NCBI GenBank assembly: GCA_963966185.1
Contig: CAWZYM010000301.1
Location: 885,001-949,000, forward strand
Length of the DNA: 64,000 bases
Reading direction: 5' to 3'
Origin: Rhabditoides inermis
Taxonomy: Eukaryota > Nematoda > Chromadorea > Rhabditida > Rhabditidae
Part shown: positions 45,973 through 63,980 of the stretch, in pieces
How the letters are laid out: each line of letters opens with the position of its first letter
Numbering within the stretch: the first letter of the stretch is position 1
Program-made: the position numbers and the translations under genes
The notes under the pieces: model-generated
The model's database searches: none
Seen by the model: only the letters and a program-made list of their open reading frames with translations
What the model was told of the DNA's origin: nothing

Positions 45973-46092
45973 CAATGCATTGTTAACTCATTACACATGA
46001 CATGATGCTGATTTCTATGTAGATTGTCCCCGCCCACTTACCCACAGAAGTTGGTGGTATCAGCTGAAGTACGGTAGGGATACTGTTACTAT

Positions 46093-46750
46093 GTACACTT
46101 TTTTGGAAAAAGCTAATGATCTGAATTTTTCACAATAGTTGTATCACATGTGTGCCGACGTCTCCACAGAGCCCGATTTTTCATTTTCGATTTTGTTGAG
46201 CGGCAATTTCAGTTCATTCAGTTGTATGCTTTTATGAAGTAGCTCACAACTCAGAAACAAAAAGAGATTTGTGGCTCAAATTTTCACAGAAACTAACTAA
46301 TTCATATCCAACGAGATTTGCGAATACCTGCACACTGTAACTTTTCTCATAGACTTGTTGTAGAGCTCTATCTGATTTGAGCTTTTTAGTTAGGTACACT
46401 TTTTTCGGCGGAGGAAAGAGCTAGAGATATGAAATTTTCACAGTAGACGTTGCTCATGTAGGTCAAGGACCCCACAGAGCCCGATTTTTGATTTAATTGT
46501 TCGGCGAGCCGCAATTTCGGTCATCACAATAGCATGATTTCACAAAGTAGCTCATAACACAATAACGAAAAAAGATGTAATCTCAAATTTTCACAACAAT
46601 TGACCCTTCCATACTCGAAGAGATGTGTGAAAACTAGAATGCCGTAACTATTTTCGTTTTCTTGTGATTGAGCACTATGTGCACAAGCATTTCAGTTAGG
46701 TACACTTTTTTCGGCGATGGATAGAGCTAGAGAGATGGGGCTTTGACAGT
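46093..46750. repeat. about 300-bp tandem repeat, two full copies and the start of a third
   Basis: The landmark GTACACTTTTTT recurs at 46093, 46394 and 46700 (periods 301 and 306). Within units, AATTTTCACA, CCACAGAGCCCGATTTT, GAAGTAGCTCA/AAAGTAGCTCA and CTCAAATTTTCACA recur in the same order. Copies are clearly diverged. No coding potential. Confidence 0.85.
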
Positions 46751-46759
46751 GACAGCCTT

Positions 46760-47348
46760 ACAGCAACATGGGAGATTCTCGAGGGTGGCGGCAGTCGACG
46801 GTGGTCCGGTTTGCAGGGCGGTTCAAACGTTCGTTGACTTCGTAGGACTACCGTATCGTAAACGGGGAACGACATCTGTATCTCGTGGTAGCCTTTGATT
46901 TCCTGTGAATTGTGTTTCGATCAATATTGTACCTTTTCACCATAAAGGGGTATGTCAGATGTCAGAGAGGTCGTCATATGGTCTGTCGCACTACTGAATG
47001 AATGAGGACTGGAAACGAAGGTGGATAAGAAGCATGATTAGGAGCAGGGAGTAAGGGTAAGAGAATGAGAGGGTGGAGAAAAGAGAAGCGGGCAAGGAGC
47101 ACATGCTCCGTATTTCCCGCTGACACATCGCATTTGTATGGATTCCACTTAAGCCATTACCATTACCCTATTTCTCGAGAGTGTTTTCCCATACCTCCTC
47201 TCCTTTTCACGAAAACAGTGTGTATTATTGTGGAATAACGTTGCTGAGAAAATGGATTGGAGTGTATGTGTACCTGCCCTGAAGGGTTGTGGGGCGTGTT
47301 TCCGGCGGTCATTATATGGAGTGAAGAGAGAAAGAGGGGGAGAGAGAA

Positions 47349-47406
<58 letters not shown>

Positions 47407-48480
47407 GAGATATAGCTAGGGTCCGCATAGCTATCCCCTTTCTACCTCCACTAATCATAGCCCCGCCACTCTCTTATTTCGTATTGCGCAGGGTAAACGT
47501 ACTCGCGGTGAGCGATCTATACACCAATTAAGAGTGTCGAATCTCGAGAATGTTTTCTTACTTCCTCTACTTGTCACCAAAACGGTGTGTCTCCCCTTTT
47601 TGAGGGTTTGTATTTGTGTGAGAAGGAATTGTTGACAAGTAAGTGAGGTGAGAGTGAGTGAGAGAACTTGGCTGTGACCTCAACCGATCATAATTCGAGT
47701 CTCTCGAGGAGGAAAGCTGTTTTCGAATGAGTCGGTGTGCCAGTGGAGTGACGTCTGCGCTCTCTCGCTCCACCACACTACCTCGTTTCTATCGTGCCTG
47801 TGCCTCTTCTCTCTCTGCACTCTCTCCTCGCCTCTCTCACTTCCGGCGGGAAGGCGGCGGGGCGTTTGAGCGGGCATTGTTGAATCGGCCCGGCTGCTAT
47901 TCTCCCCCTACTGCCATATTCCATCTTTCGACACAACCTCTCTATTCAGTGTGGCAACAATACGTGTTGAGTCGCGCTGCCTTTTGTGTGTTGTGTATTT
48001 GTGAACTGGCGTTGAAATGCGCTCATGATGTGTCATGAGTAGTTGCTGAATAGGTTTTGAGGTGTGGGTATGCGATCCGTGTGATTCATCGATTTCATTT
48101 GCTTCCGTCAAGTGGCATGTTTGTGATAGGGCGACGGCCGCGCGACGCGTGAGTAAAATTTTGATCGCGAGTCCTTCTGGAAGCAAACACACTAGGCGGC
48201 GCGAGATTCCTAGTCTCCCTCTCTCTTCCTCTATCTCTATACCTCTGCCTGGCACAAGCGGACCCTTTCCACTAGGGCAAAACAAACATGCTGTATGTGG
48301 GAGGGAGGGTTGTTTGTAGGATTGCCTCCTTTTTTGGGCGCGCTCATTCCGATCTCTGCACTCGCTGTACTCTTTTCGACCTCGATATGTTTTCCGAGCA
48401 GTTTCGCGGTTTGCCGAATGATTAATACACTATACACGGTACTTGGCGTTGTAGGGTGTCTCTCTCTCTCTCCTTCTCAT
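46760..48480. other. intergenic stretch before the DOMON-b561 gene
   Basis: No gene is supported. It contains a GA tract at 47342-47407, and the open frames are short. Confidence 0.45.
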
Positions 48481-48492
48481 TCCTGTGACGTG

Positions 48493-55604
<7,112 letters not shown>

Positions 55605-55746
55605 GAGAGAGAGAGAATGATCTGAATTTGTTTCACATTTCCATGGGTTTCCGCAGTATGTCGTTTCGATTCGAAGAGTATTATCGGAGGCACTCATTTG
55701 TATTTACCTGAATGTTTTATGGAATGTTTCATGTTGCTCACCTGTG

Positions 55747-55752
55747 AATAAA
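55747..55752 (+). promoter_or_regulatory. poly(A) signal AATAAA of the DOMON-b561 gene
   Basis: Canonical hexamer about 145 bp past the stop codon. Confidence 0.7.
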
Positions 55753-56371
55753 GTTTTATTGAATGTTAGATAGTTTGGAAGGAGTGATATTCTTTACACA
55801 GTCGGTTCGGACTGATTGTAAGTCTCACATGATCTTTATTCTCCTCGCACAGCCTATTCCCATGTGTGAAGGACCTCTCAGAAAAACTACTGCATCGACC
55901 GGACCCAAACGTTTCATGCGATGCACTCGAATGAGAAGGTAGCCTTCTGTGTTCTTTGTATCATGAAGCATTCATACATCGCAATTAGAATAATTTATAC
56001 AATATCAATCAAACAATTATACAAAATGTGCATCAGTCAGTCCAGTTCGCACTCTTCTTTTTCCGCTTGTACACGGTAACCCACTCTTCTCCGCGAGGGG
56101 GTAGAGTAATGTTTGGAAAATATGCGGCGAGATGGTTGCCGTACCTCGAACCGGGGGGATACCCTATACGCCAGTAAAAAACTTTCCAAATAAGTTTAAT
56201 TATAATAGGATGCGTGAAAGAGTATGCGTGAAATGGACTAATCCACTTTTCGCAGCGGATGATGCGACTCTCACTGGCTGACCCTCTCCCCCCCCTCAAG
56301 ATTAGGGTATTGAGGCATACCGGCTGAATCATTCAAAACATTTTGCATCCTAATCCTATTTTACCTGCCGT

Positions 56372-56379
56372 TTTCCAGA
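56372..56379 (+). promoter_or_regulatory. possible trans-splice acceptor for the cyclin B gene
   Basis: TTTTCCAG follows a pyrimidine-rich stretch and has no obvious donor nearby upstream. It precedes a 112-nt 5' leader that ends at ATG 56492. Confidence 0.4.
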
Positions 56380-56491
56380 CGCGACTGCAGCGTAAAAGGC
56401 GGCGGACGCGTCATTCGAGAAACAGAGAGACCGCGCTCTTCGACTGACCGCCCACTGACTCCACACGCCCCGCCTCCACAAGTCCCGCCCC

Positions 56492-57769
56492 ATGGCCACA
56501 CAGCAGATGCGCGACGACGCCGTCGGCGTGGATGACGTGCCGCAGAAGACGTCGCTGGTGGCAGCTATGAACAGACTCGCCCTCGCCCCCAAGAATGTCT
56601 TCAACAACAACGCGCAGAACGTGCCGAGAGTGTTCAAGCCGTTCCCGACTCTCAAACCCCACCCTGCTCCTTTTATCATCCCCCGACCCATTGCTCGACC
56701 CGTCAAGAGAATCGCCCCACTCCCCGTCGATGACCCGCCCAGGAAGGTATACGGTACATTACAGTAACTCGGATAACATACAGTAATCCAGACTCTACCG
56801 CCAGTGGTGGATCCGCATCGGGTGGTGACGTGCAGCGATGTGTCGGCAGACGTGTTCCAGTACCTGTTACAGGTGAGAGAGGGAGAGAGGGAGAGGGAGA
56901 GGGAGAGGGGGGGGAGAAAGAGGGAGGGAGAGAGTGAGAAAGAGAGAGAGATCATTCTTATTTAGAGGGAGAAGCTGACGAACGTGCCAGAGGGCTATCT
57001 CGGCGACGAGAGAGGCGTGAGCAGCAAGAACCGCGTCGTGCTCATCGACTGGCTCGTCCAAGTACTGTAGCTACCGTATCCAATCTTCCCAGCTACTGTA
57101 ATCTACCGTACCCCGGCAGGTGCACGATCGTTTTCATCTTCTCGCCGAGACGCTGCACCTCTGCGTCCATCTCGTCGACTCGTACGTCTCCAAGAACCAG
57201 GTCGCCAAGGCGGAGCTGCAGCTGGTAGGCCACGCCCACTGAGGCCACGCCCCATGTTGCAGGTGGGCATCGTGTCGCTGTTGGTGGCGGCCAAGTACGA
57301 GGAGCAGTTCGCCCCGGAGATCGGGGACATTGTGTTCATCACAGACGGCACATACACAAGGGAGCAGATCATGGAGATGGAGGTCAAGGTGAGCGGGAAT
57401 ACCTATCCTGACAACTACTCACACTTTCGGGATGACCACATCCTTCCACATCCAGATTCCTTCCTCCACAATCTTCCAGATTCCTCCCAGATCCTCTCCC
57501 TTGCAGATACTCCATTCTGTCTCATGGGATCTCTCCCGCCCCGCATCTATTACTATGCTGCGTCTGCTGGAGAGACAGCTCGGAGTCTCCGTCCAGATTC
57601 ACACACTCGCACGCTACTTTGGAGAGGTACGGAGTACTGTACTCTATACTATACCTACTGTACCTACCGTATTCAGGTGGCGATTCTCGAGTACACTATG
57701 GCCCACATGTCACCCAGTCATATTGCCGCCGCCTCACTCGTTCTCGCATCACATCTCACGGTATGTAGA

Positions 57770-57809
<40 letters not shown>

Positions 57810-57945
57810 GAAAAGAGGGAGAGAGGGAAAGATAACATATTTCAGGACGGTTCTGTGTGCGCTGAATCTGCCTGCTCTGCAATCGGTATCACTACTGATG
57901 AGCTGAACCACGTGGGCAAAGGTCTCGCTCTCTCTGTTCTCAAGG

Positions 57946-57986
<41 letters not shown>

Positions 57987-58127
57987 CTCCTCCCTCCCTC
58001 TCTTCAGCTCCACCAGTCGGTCCGCCTGGTTGCCGTGCGAGTCAAGTACTCTTCCCCCAAGCTCCACTCGGTCTCCCGTTTCACTGCCGCGCAGTCTGCC
58101 AAGCTGAAGCTTCTCGCTGGCTACTAG
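56492..58127 (+). CDS. B-type cyclin
   Basis: Nine exons, all phase 0 (56492-56746, 56792-56872, 56966-57061, 57120-57224, 57263-57388, 57507-57626, 57677-57760, 57846-57944 and 58008-58127), encode 361 aa. The N-terminus has a possible destruction box, RLALAPKNV (RxxL), used for APC/C-driven degradation. The cyclin box has KNRVVLIDWLVQVHDRFHLL (replacing MRxIL) and LLVAAKYEEQFAPEIGDIVF with ITDGTYT, the B-type signature. The second fold includes HTLARYFGEVAILEY, SHIAAASLVLAS and VRVKYSSPKLHSVS. It would activate Cdk1 at mitotic entry. The ATG lies 113 bp after a TTTTCCAG acceptor (56379), a possible spliced-leader site. Whether it is a CYB-1/2 or CYB-3 type cannot be settled from reading alone. 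AATAAA is at 58229. Confidence 0.93.
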
Positions 58128-58228
58128 GCCCCCTTCCAACACTCCTTACAATTCTTACAACACACGATGTTTTCATGTGACTTTCTCTGTGACTGAATGA
58201 TTATTGATGCGATGATTAAACTATTTCA

Positions 58229-58234
58229 ATAAAC
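58229..58234 (+). promoter_or_regulatory. poly(A) signal AATAAA of the cyclin B gene
   Basis: Canonical hexamer about 100 bp after the stop, followed by a T-run. Confidence 0.7.
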
Positions 58235-58659
58235 TTTTTTTTATATAATTCGTCGATACCTTTCCAAAAAATATAATTACAATTAGATCACTTGTGTGGA
58301 CCATTTACGGACCAATCATTCTGTTCTGGCCAACCAGAGAGACTGCGGCAACAGTGCGAAAGCTACTCACATACATACCTTTCAACACATATATGATCTA
58401 GAATTAATTACTAAATAATTATATTATGGTAACCAATTTCATTTTCAAATATGAAAGTTCAAAAAAAAATCTGGAGACAACTCGACTTTTCGACTAAGTG
58501 ACCATACCCGAACTTTGTTTGGACAATAATTTTTAATATAAATATATTTGTGGTAAAACATGCTTGTTGCATTTATAGATTATTAGTGAAGATGAAGGAA
58601 TATGGAATATGGATGAAGGAACAAGTTAATAAACGTAGGTATAAAGTTACGTCCAGTTA

Positions 58660-58860
58660 TTATTTTTACCGGCGTAAAATTCCAAAGATAACTGCTCTCC
58701 GCTAGCGCGGCAGTAGAGCCCCACTGGCGCCCCACTCCAGCCCCACTAGCGGTTGTATGCGCGCTAGTGGCGTCCGACTGGGGCGCCAGTGCGGCAATTG
58801 GGGCGCTACTGGGGCACGACTGACGCGCTAGTATCATGGCGAGTCGCCTCGTTGGTAGCT
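58660..58860. repeat. GC-rich palindromic repeat, copy 1
   Basis: Dense forward and reverse versions of AGCGCCCCACT / AGTGGGGCGCT follow ACTGCTCTCC near 58690. The same words and flanking phrases recur at 61180-61330. No coding potential. Confidence 0.8.
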
Positions 58861-58930
58861 CTCTCCGTGAATTTGGTGTTTTATTTTGTTTTCTTTTGTC
58901 AATTGGCTTCAATCCAAGGTCATTCTGATA

Positions 58931-59125
58931 AGGCCTGTTTATAGTCTAGCTTTATTCAGCAATATTGCTCAATTCTGCATTATTTTTCGAGCTTTATTCT
59001 GCTTTATTGCGCAATATTGCAGTGGTAGAAGATACATATCGACTAGCAATATTGCTGTGGCAATATTGCAGAATAAAGCTGCAGCATGAAAAAAGCGACT
59101 ATAAAGCTCGACTATAAACAGGCCT
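58931..59125. mobile_element. short inverted-repeat (MITE-like) element
   Basis: Ends read AGGCCTGTTTATAGTC and, inverted, GACTATAAACAGGCCT. The interior repeats AGCTTTATT, GCAATATTGC and their complements, so most of the 195 bp can fold. The target-site duplication is ambiguous. Confidence 0.75.
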
Positions 59126-59314
59126 TTATACTTTATTTTTGTACTCTTTGTAGGGGAACCATAACAAAACAATTCTTAAACAAACGATCGATTTGAAACA
59201 CCAAACAACACGATACATAGAAGATTATGATAACAAACAATGATATCATGAACAGGCTACATTGCAACAATATTACGTCGAGAAAATAACAACATTGGAC
59301 AGATGGCACAAGAT

Positions 59315-59597
59315 TAAATTCTAGAAGATCCGAAACCATGTAGATGTTGATCTGGATGCGGCGGGAATCGGCAGTCGAGTAGTGGGTGAGTACGGTGATC
59401 ACGCTGCAAAGGATATAAATAAATAAATACTAAGCTCGCAGACCCAAAATCATACCCGGCTTGTTCCTCCCAGGAGCCAGCACCCAGCAGTCGTCGTCCT
59501 TGATGATCGGGAAGGACCTGCGAACGTCTATCCTGCAAAGAAATCATTACGAGAATATGAGTAAACGCATGTTTCAGTGCGCACTGTCGAACCAACG

Positions 59598-59634
<37 letters not shown>

Positions 59635-60990
59635 AATAGTGCGCGCAGCCCAACCACTGCCAACTTACATCGCCTGCGTGAGCGCATTGTTCACATTCTC
59701 CATCCAATTGAGCATCAGGTGACGCAACTTCTTCAGAGAGACTGCGCGACTCTTCTCCGATGCTCCTGTAAAATCACGATGATTGAAAAAATACAAAAAT
59801 AAGAGAATTTTTTCTCACCTCCCCGGGGGAAATATAAAAAAAATCAAAGACATGACAATTTCTATGCAATCAATCATACATAATCAAAATAAATAAACAT
59901 CTTAATTCCATACCTCTCAATGATAACGAGTGTGTCGGTGGGTTTGTACTGATCGAACAGCTTCTTCACCTGCGAGTAGCTCCTCGGCATGTGCAGCTCA
60001 AACGGCACGTCAGAGTCTGCAAGCAATCCATTCGAATGCGCCCACTCACCATGCCTACCTTGATCGGCGACCCTGCTCTTCTTGGGAGCCGGAACTCCAT
60101 CGTCCTCAAAGTCCTCCTCCTCGTCATTCTAGACATGAGAAATGTTCATGACATGATAAATGAAATACCTTACCTCTCCAGGCTCGTTGTCGCTCTCGTC
60201 TCCGACGAGCATGTCGTCAAGGTCTCCGTTCTCGCTGCCGCTCTCCTCCTCGTCCGAATCCTCCTCATCAGATCCATACTCCTCCGAATCCGTGCGCACT
60301 CCTTTCACGGAAGCTTTCTCCACCTGTAACAGAAACATACCATAGCTGTACTATTCCATTATTCGATTTGTATGTCATAATAAAAACTTAAGAATAAACT
60401 ATTCTATTCTAATATAAACGAGAAGGTAAACAAATCGCACCTTTCCCTTCTGGATGAGCTGACCGTCGTCGTCGAACTGAACAGTGAATCCCTTCTTCTT
60501 CCGCTCGATCTTCTTGTGGTCGACGATAGCCTCGTCATCGTCCGCCGAGCGGTGCTGACGAGCGTTCGTCTGAAAGCAACAACGTACATTACAATCATAG
60601 GTGAAGGTAAATATATCCCCTCGATTCAAGAAATTCACTCTCCTCCGGAGGGGGTCGAAGGACTATATATTACAATCATAAACGAAGTAATTAAATAAAA
60701 CCAACGAGAAAAAACCGCACCTGCATGTTCAGCTGTCCTTGGCCGCACCAACGGGTCGCATGGCGAATGCGCCCTTCTTCATGATGGCATCTCGTCGAGC
60801 TTGTCCGTCTTCTCCACCATCCTGTCCTTGGCGGCCGCCTTTTCCGCGCGGTGCTGCTTAGGTGCGCGAGATGAGCTCGTCGACCCTTCGGTCCCTGCGC
60901 CATCTCGCCGCCTCCGAAGTGAGCCATCGCCACCACGTCCGCACAGATGGCGGCAGTCATGATCTTGTCATCTCACGAACAATTACTTTA
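59315..60990 (-). pseudogene. NOP14-like (nucleolar 90S pre-ribosome factor) fragment with frame breaks
   Basis: Minus-strand exons resemble the N-terminal and early middle part of NOP14. The 5' exon at about 60720-60960 includes HFGGGEM, then RRDRRVDELISR, KQHRAEKAAAKDRMVEKTDK and MKKGAFAMRPVGAAKD, but these lie in different frames, implying at least three single-base shifts. Intact exons follow: 60441-60569 (DDDEAIVDHKKIERKKKGFT), 60174-60323 (acidic, EEDSDEEESGSENGDLDDM), about 60060-60125, about 59915-60018 (FELHMPRSYSQVKKLFDQYK, a recognisable NOP14 motif), and 59668-59766. The homology fades by about 59315, far short of the usual 800-plus residues. NOP14 acts in 40S ribosome maturation. 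A decayed or partial duplicate is most likely; assembly indels are the alternative. Confidence 0.65.
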
Positions 60991-61179
60991 CGAATTACGA
61001 AGACATATACTTTGCAGTGTTAAACTCTAAAAGAACGCACTTAATAACAGCCACTGCGTACGTCGTCTGTAAAAACAATTAATAACACATGACAATAAAT
61101 ATGAAAATTGAAATGTTTTCAAAAAAAGAACAAAATTCGACTTTCCCACTGATATGATTTCGAAAATAGTCCGTAGCGT

Positions 61180-61330
61180 ACTGCTCTCCCATTAGCGCCC
61201 CACTCGGTCCACTAGCGCCCCACTCGGTCCAGCGCCCCACTTGGGCGCTAATGGGGCACCCTCGACTTGCGCGCTACTGGGGCCACAGTGGGGCGCCACC
61301 AGCCCACTTGGGCGCCACCAGCCCGCGTTT
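61180..61330. repeat. GC-rich palindromic repeat, copy 2
   Basis: ACTGCTCTCCCATTAGCGCC is followed by repeated AGCGCCCCACT and TGGGGCGCCA words on both strands. It is clearly related to the copy at 58660-58860 and in the same orientation. Confidence 0.8.
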
Positions 61331-61481
61331 ATCTGTGACGGCTTGTTCGGTGGTTTTTATTGGTTCTTTATGTTATTTGTTTTGTGTTTTACTTCGATTA
61401 TATTATATTACAAGTGATTTGTTTGTTTTGATCAATCAGTCACTTATCAATATAATTTAATTGACACGTATTTTCAGATCT

Positions 61482-62991
61482 ATGAAGAGAAAGGGAAGTG
61501 AAAATGGACTCGAAAACCCGAAGAAAGTAAAGGTGAGACAAACATTAATGATACGTTTCTTGTCGTTTTCGGGGTGTTTGTGTAGTGACTATGCGTTTCA
61601 GGCGAAAGGTCCACCAAAGGCGTTTAACTTTGCGTTGCATCCGCGCCGCAAGATCGCCTTCTCGTTCCTCTACTTTGGATGGGAGCACGATGGACTAGTC
61701 ATGCAGAAGAACACCGACAACACCGTCGAACAGGTATGTTTCATTCATAGCGATTATTACTTTATCAGTTTATCTGTAGTACATTCGCGACGCGCTTCTG
61801 AAGACGCGTCTGATCGAGTCGTGGGAGACGTGTGACTTCTCCCGCTGCGGCCGCACCGACAAGGGCGTGAGTGCGTTCCGACAGGTGGCCGCCTGCGTCG
61901 TCCGCTCCAGCGACGTCTCCGGCAAGCACGTCTTCTGGCCGGAGGGCACCGACCAGGAGACTATAGACGCGTTCCAGGTGTGCGAGGTTGTTTGCTGTGC
62001 TTCAATTGTGTTTGTAGGGCAACATTAACGGCGAGCTGCCGTTCGTGCGCATGCTGAACGGTTGTCTACCCAACACGATCCAGGTCTACAGGTGAGTATC
62101 TACTACTTACAACTTACTGGTAAGGAATACTGCTAGTTCATCGTATTATCTCAGCTGGGCTCCGGTGGCTGCCGACTTCTCGGCGCGCCACGCGTGCAAC
62201 CAACGCGTCTACAAGTACTCGCTGCCCAAGGCTCGGCTCGACGTGGCGGTGAGTGGTATTAATTAATCATCGATTATTATTGATTAGTTATTAATGATCC
62301 ATGTTGTCAGAAAATGCGCGAGGCCGCCCAGCTTCTAGTCGGCACGCACGACTTCCGCAACTTCTGCCAGGTAAAATGCATGTCGTGGTGTTGTTATATC
62401 TGTTTGATTTCATCTCCGAACCCTGATTATGATGTCGCGCGATGAGGTTAGTGGTAGTTAGTGGTTATTTATTCGTTTTGAATTTTGTTTCGTAAGAATA
62501 TGGGAGCAGGGTAACCTGTGTAATACATTTCCGTATTCTCCTACCTCCGACTCTGCAGGTTGACATGAACGAGGCGCGTGTGCAGATGAGCTACATCCGC
62601 GAGCTGTTCGAGGTGCGCATCGACCAAGTAAGCAGGTGCGGAAACTGCTCTTGCGGAACCTACTATTTATCATTATCATGTATCCACATACCCCATGTCT
62701 CCCTTATGCAGCAATCCTCGCGACGAGTATTCTCTCCTCGAGTTGACGGTGCGTGGCAGTGGATTCCTCTGGCACCAGATTCGATTCTTCGTCGGCATAC
62801 TCTACGATATAGGACTCGGCAACGAGCAGCCTCAGGTGGGTTCTTTTTCATCCTGTAATGTGTAATTGTACTTTATAATAATATTTGTTGGCAGTTGATT
62901 ACCGATCTGCTGGATGTGGAGCGGAATCCGCGCCGACCGCAGTACAACCTCGCCTCCGACACACCGCTCTGCCTCTTCGACTGCAAGTCAG

Positions 62992-63061
<70 letters not shown>

Positions 63062-63980
63062 CATCCTGTGTCTGTGCAGGTACGACAGTGTGGATCTGGA
63101 GTGGCGCGAGGATGAGCAGCGCATGCAGCACACGGTGGGGCGGCTGCAGAAAGAGTGGGCGGCTATGACCACCAGGTGGGCGAGGGAGGTCTGGTACAAG
63201 TCATTCATTGTATAGTGTGTTGCAAATTGAATTTACTTGGCTTTTGGTTTGGTAGTTATACATCGTACTGTACACCCAAGTTTGAATGCGTATTGAATAG
63301 TGTTGGGCAAAATCCTAATCCGAGTTGGATTTTGGATTAATCAAAATCCCAGATATTCAGGGTTTTGGATTTTGGATTAATCCGTAATCAAAAATTGTGG
63401 ATTTCGGGTTTTGGATTAACCCAAAATCCAAAATTTTTGGATTTTGGATTTCAGATTAATCCAAACTTTGGATTTTGGATTAATCCAAGTTTTACATTGT
63501 CTTTTTGGCATCTTTATGCCTTACTAATAGTAGAATTTGGTGTTTTTGATGTTTCTGTAACGTTACAAAGGCGCCGTTATAGATGAAAGCTCAAATAAAG
63601 TGAAATTTCATCATTTAAAACGACATTATTTTAACAATTTGTAAACGAGTAGATTAATCCAAAATCCAAAACCCGGATTTATGGATTTTGGATTTTGGAT
63701 TAATCCAAATCCCCAAAAAACTGGATTTCGGATTTCGGATTAATCTGAAATCCAAAATTTCTAAGATTTTGGATTAAGATTCGGATTAATCCGATTAATC
63801 CGATTAATCCACGATTAATCCAAATTTGGATTAATCCTGCCCAACACTAGTATTGAAATATGAGTTCGCAGTGTGTTTGATTTGAGGGCGCGTATGCTGG
63901 AGAACATGTTGGAGGAGCTCACTTCGAGCGACGCCGGCAGACGCGTCGACATCTCCAGGGGACTCAACGAGTTCACACAG
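61482..63980 (+). CDS. tRNA pseudouridine(38/39) synthase PUS3/DEG1, 3' end beyond window
   Basis: Eleven exons read in frame: 61482-61532, 61602-61733, 61780-61977, 62018-62091, 62155-62248, 62311-62370, 62559-62635, 62712-62835, 62895-62986, 63080-63175 and 63872-63980. They cover about 355 aa. A Lys-rich start (MKRKGSENGLENPKKVK) is followed by the TruA-type core. This has FSFLYFGWEHDG, the catalytic Asp motif CGRTDKGVSAFRQV, SWAPVAADFSARHACNQRVY, LLVGTHDFRNFCQVDMNEA (PUS3-like) and the C-terminal substrate-binding GSGFLWHQIRFFVGILYDIG. The protein isomerises U38/U39 in the tRNA anticodon stem. ATG lies 4 nt after a TTTTCAG acceptor. Intron 9 contains (GTT)n (62990-63060); intron 10 contains a hAT-like MITE. 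The last exon ends at a GTGAAC donor at 63980, so the gene continues past the window. Confidence 0.94.
62990..63061. repeat. (GTT)n microsatellite
   Basis: About 23 GTT units inside PUS3 intron 9, between the AA|GTCAGT donor and the CTGTGCAG acceptor. Apparent poly-Asn, poly-Val, poly-Leu and poly-Cys frames are artefacts. Confidence 0.95.
63298..63849. mobile_element. hAT-like MITE filled with GGATTAATCC words
   Basis: The element is 552 bp. Both ends begin, reading inward, TAGTGTTGGGCA. It is flanked by a perfect 8-bp target-site duplication, GTATTGAA (63290-63297 and 63850-63857). The TIR and duplication length identify a hAT-type insertion. The interior lacks a transposase and is packed with the self-complementary word GGATTAATCC and GGATTTTGGATT / AATCCAAAATCC variants. 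It lies within PUS3 intron 10, ending 22 bp before the acceptor. Confidence 0.85.

Noticed and set aside
45753..46037. Long Arg-Glu or Leu-Ser open frames across GA/CT tracts here and in many other places
   Set aside because: They exist in several frames on both strands at once and are produced by the dinucleotide repeats, with no start context, splice sites or recognisable domain.
62873..63208. Poly-Asn, poly-Val, poly-Leu and poly-Cys frames
   Set aside because: They come from the (GTT)n tract inside PUS3 intron 9, which is cleanly bounded by splice sites.
63365..63586. Open frame with FWISGFG / NPKFLDF-like repeats
   Set aside because: Translation of GGATTTTGGATTAATCC repeats in the second MITE, not a protein.
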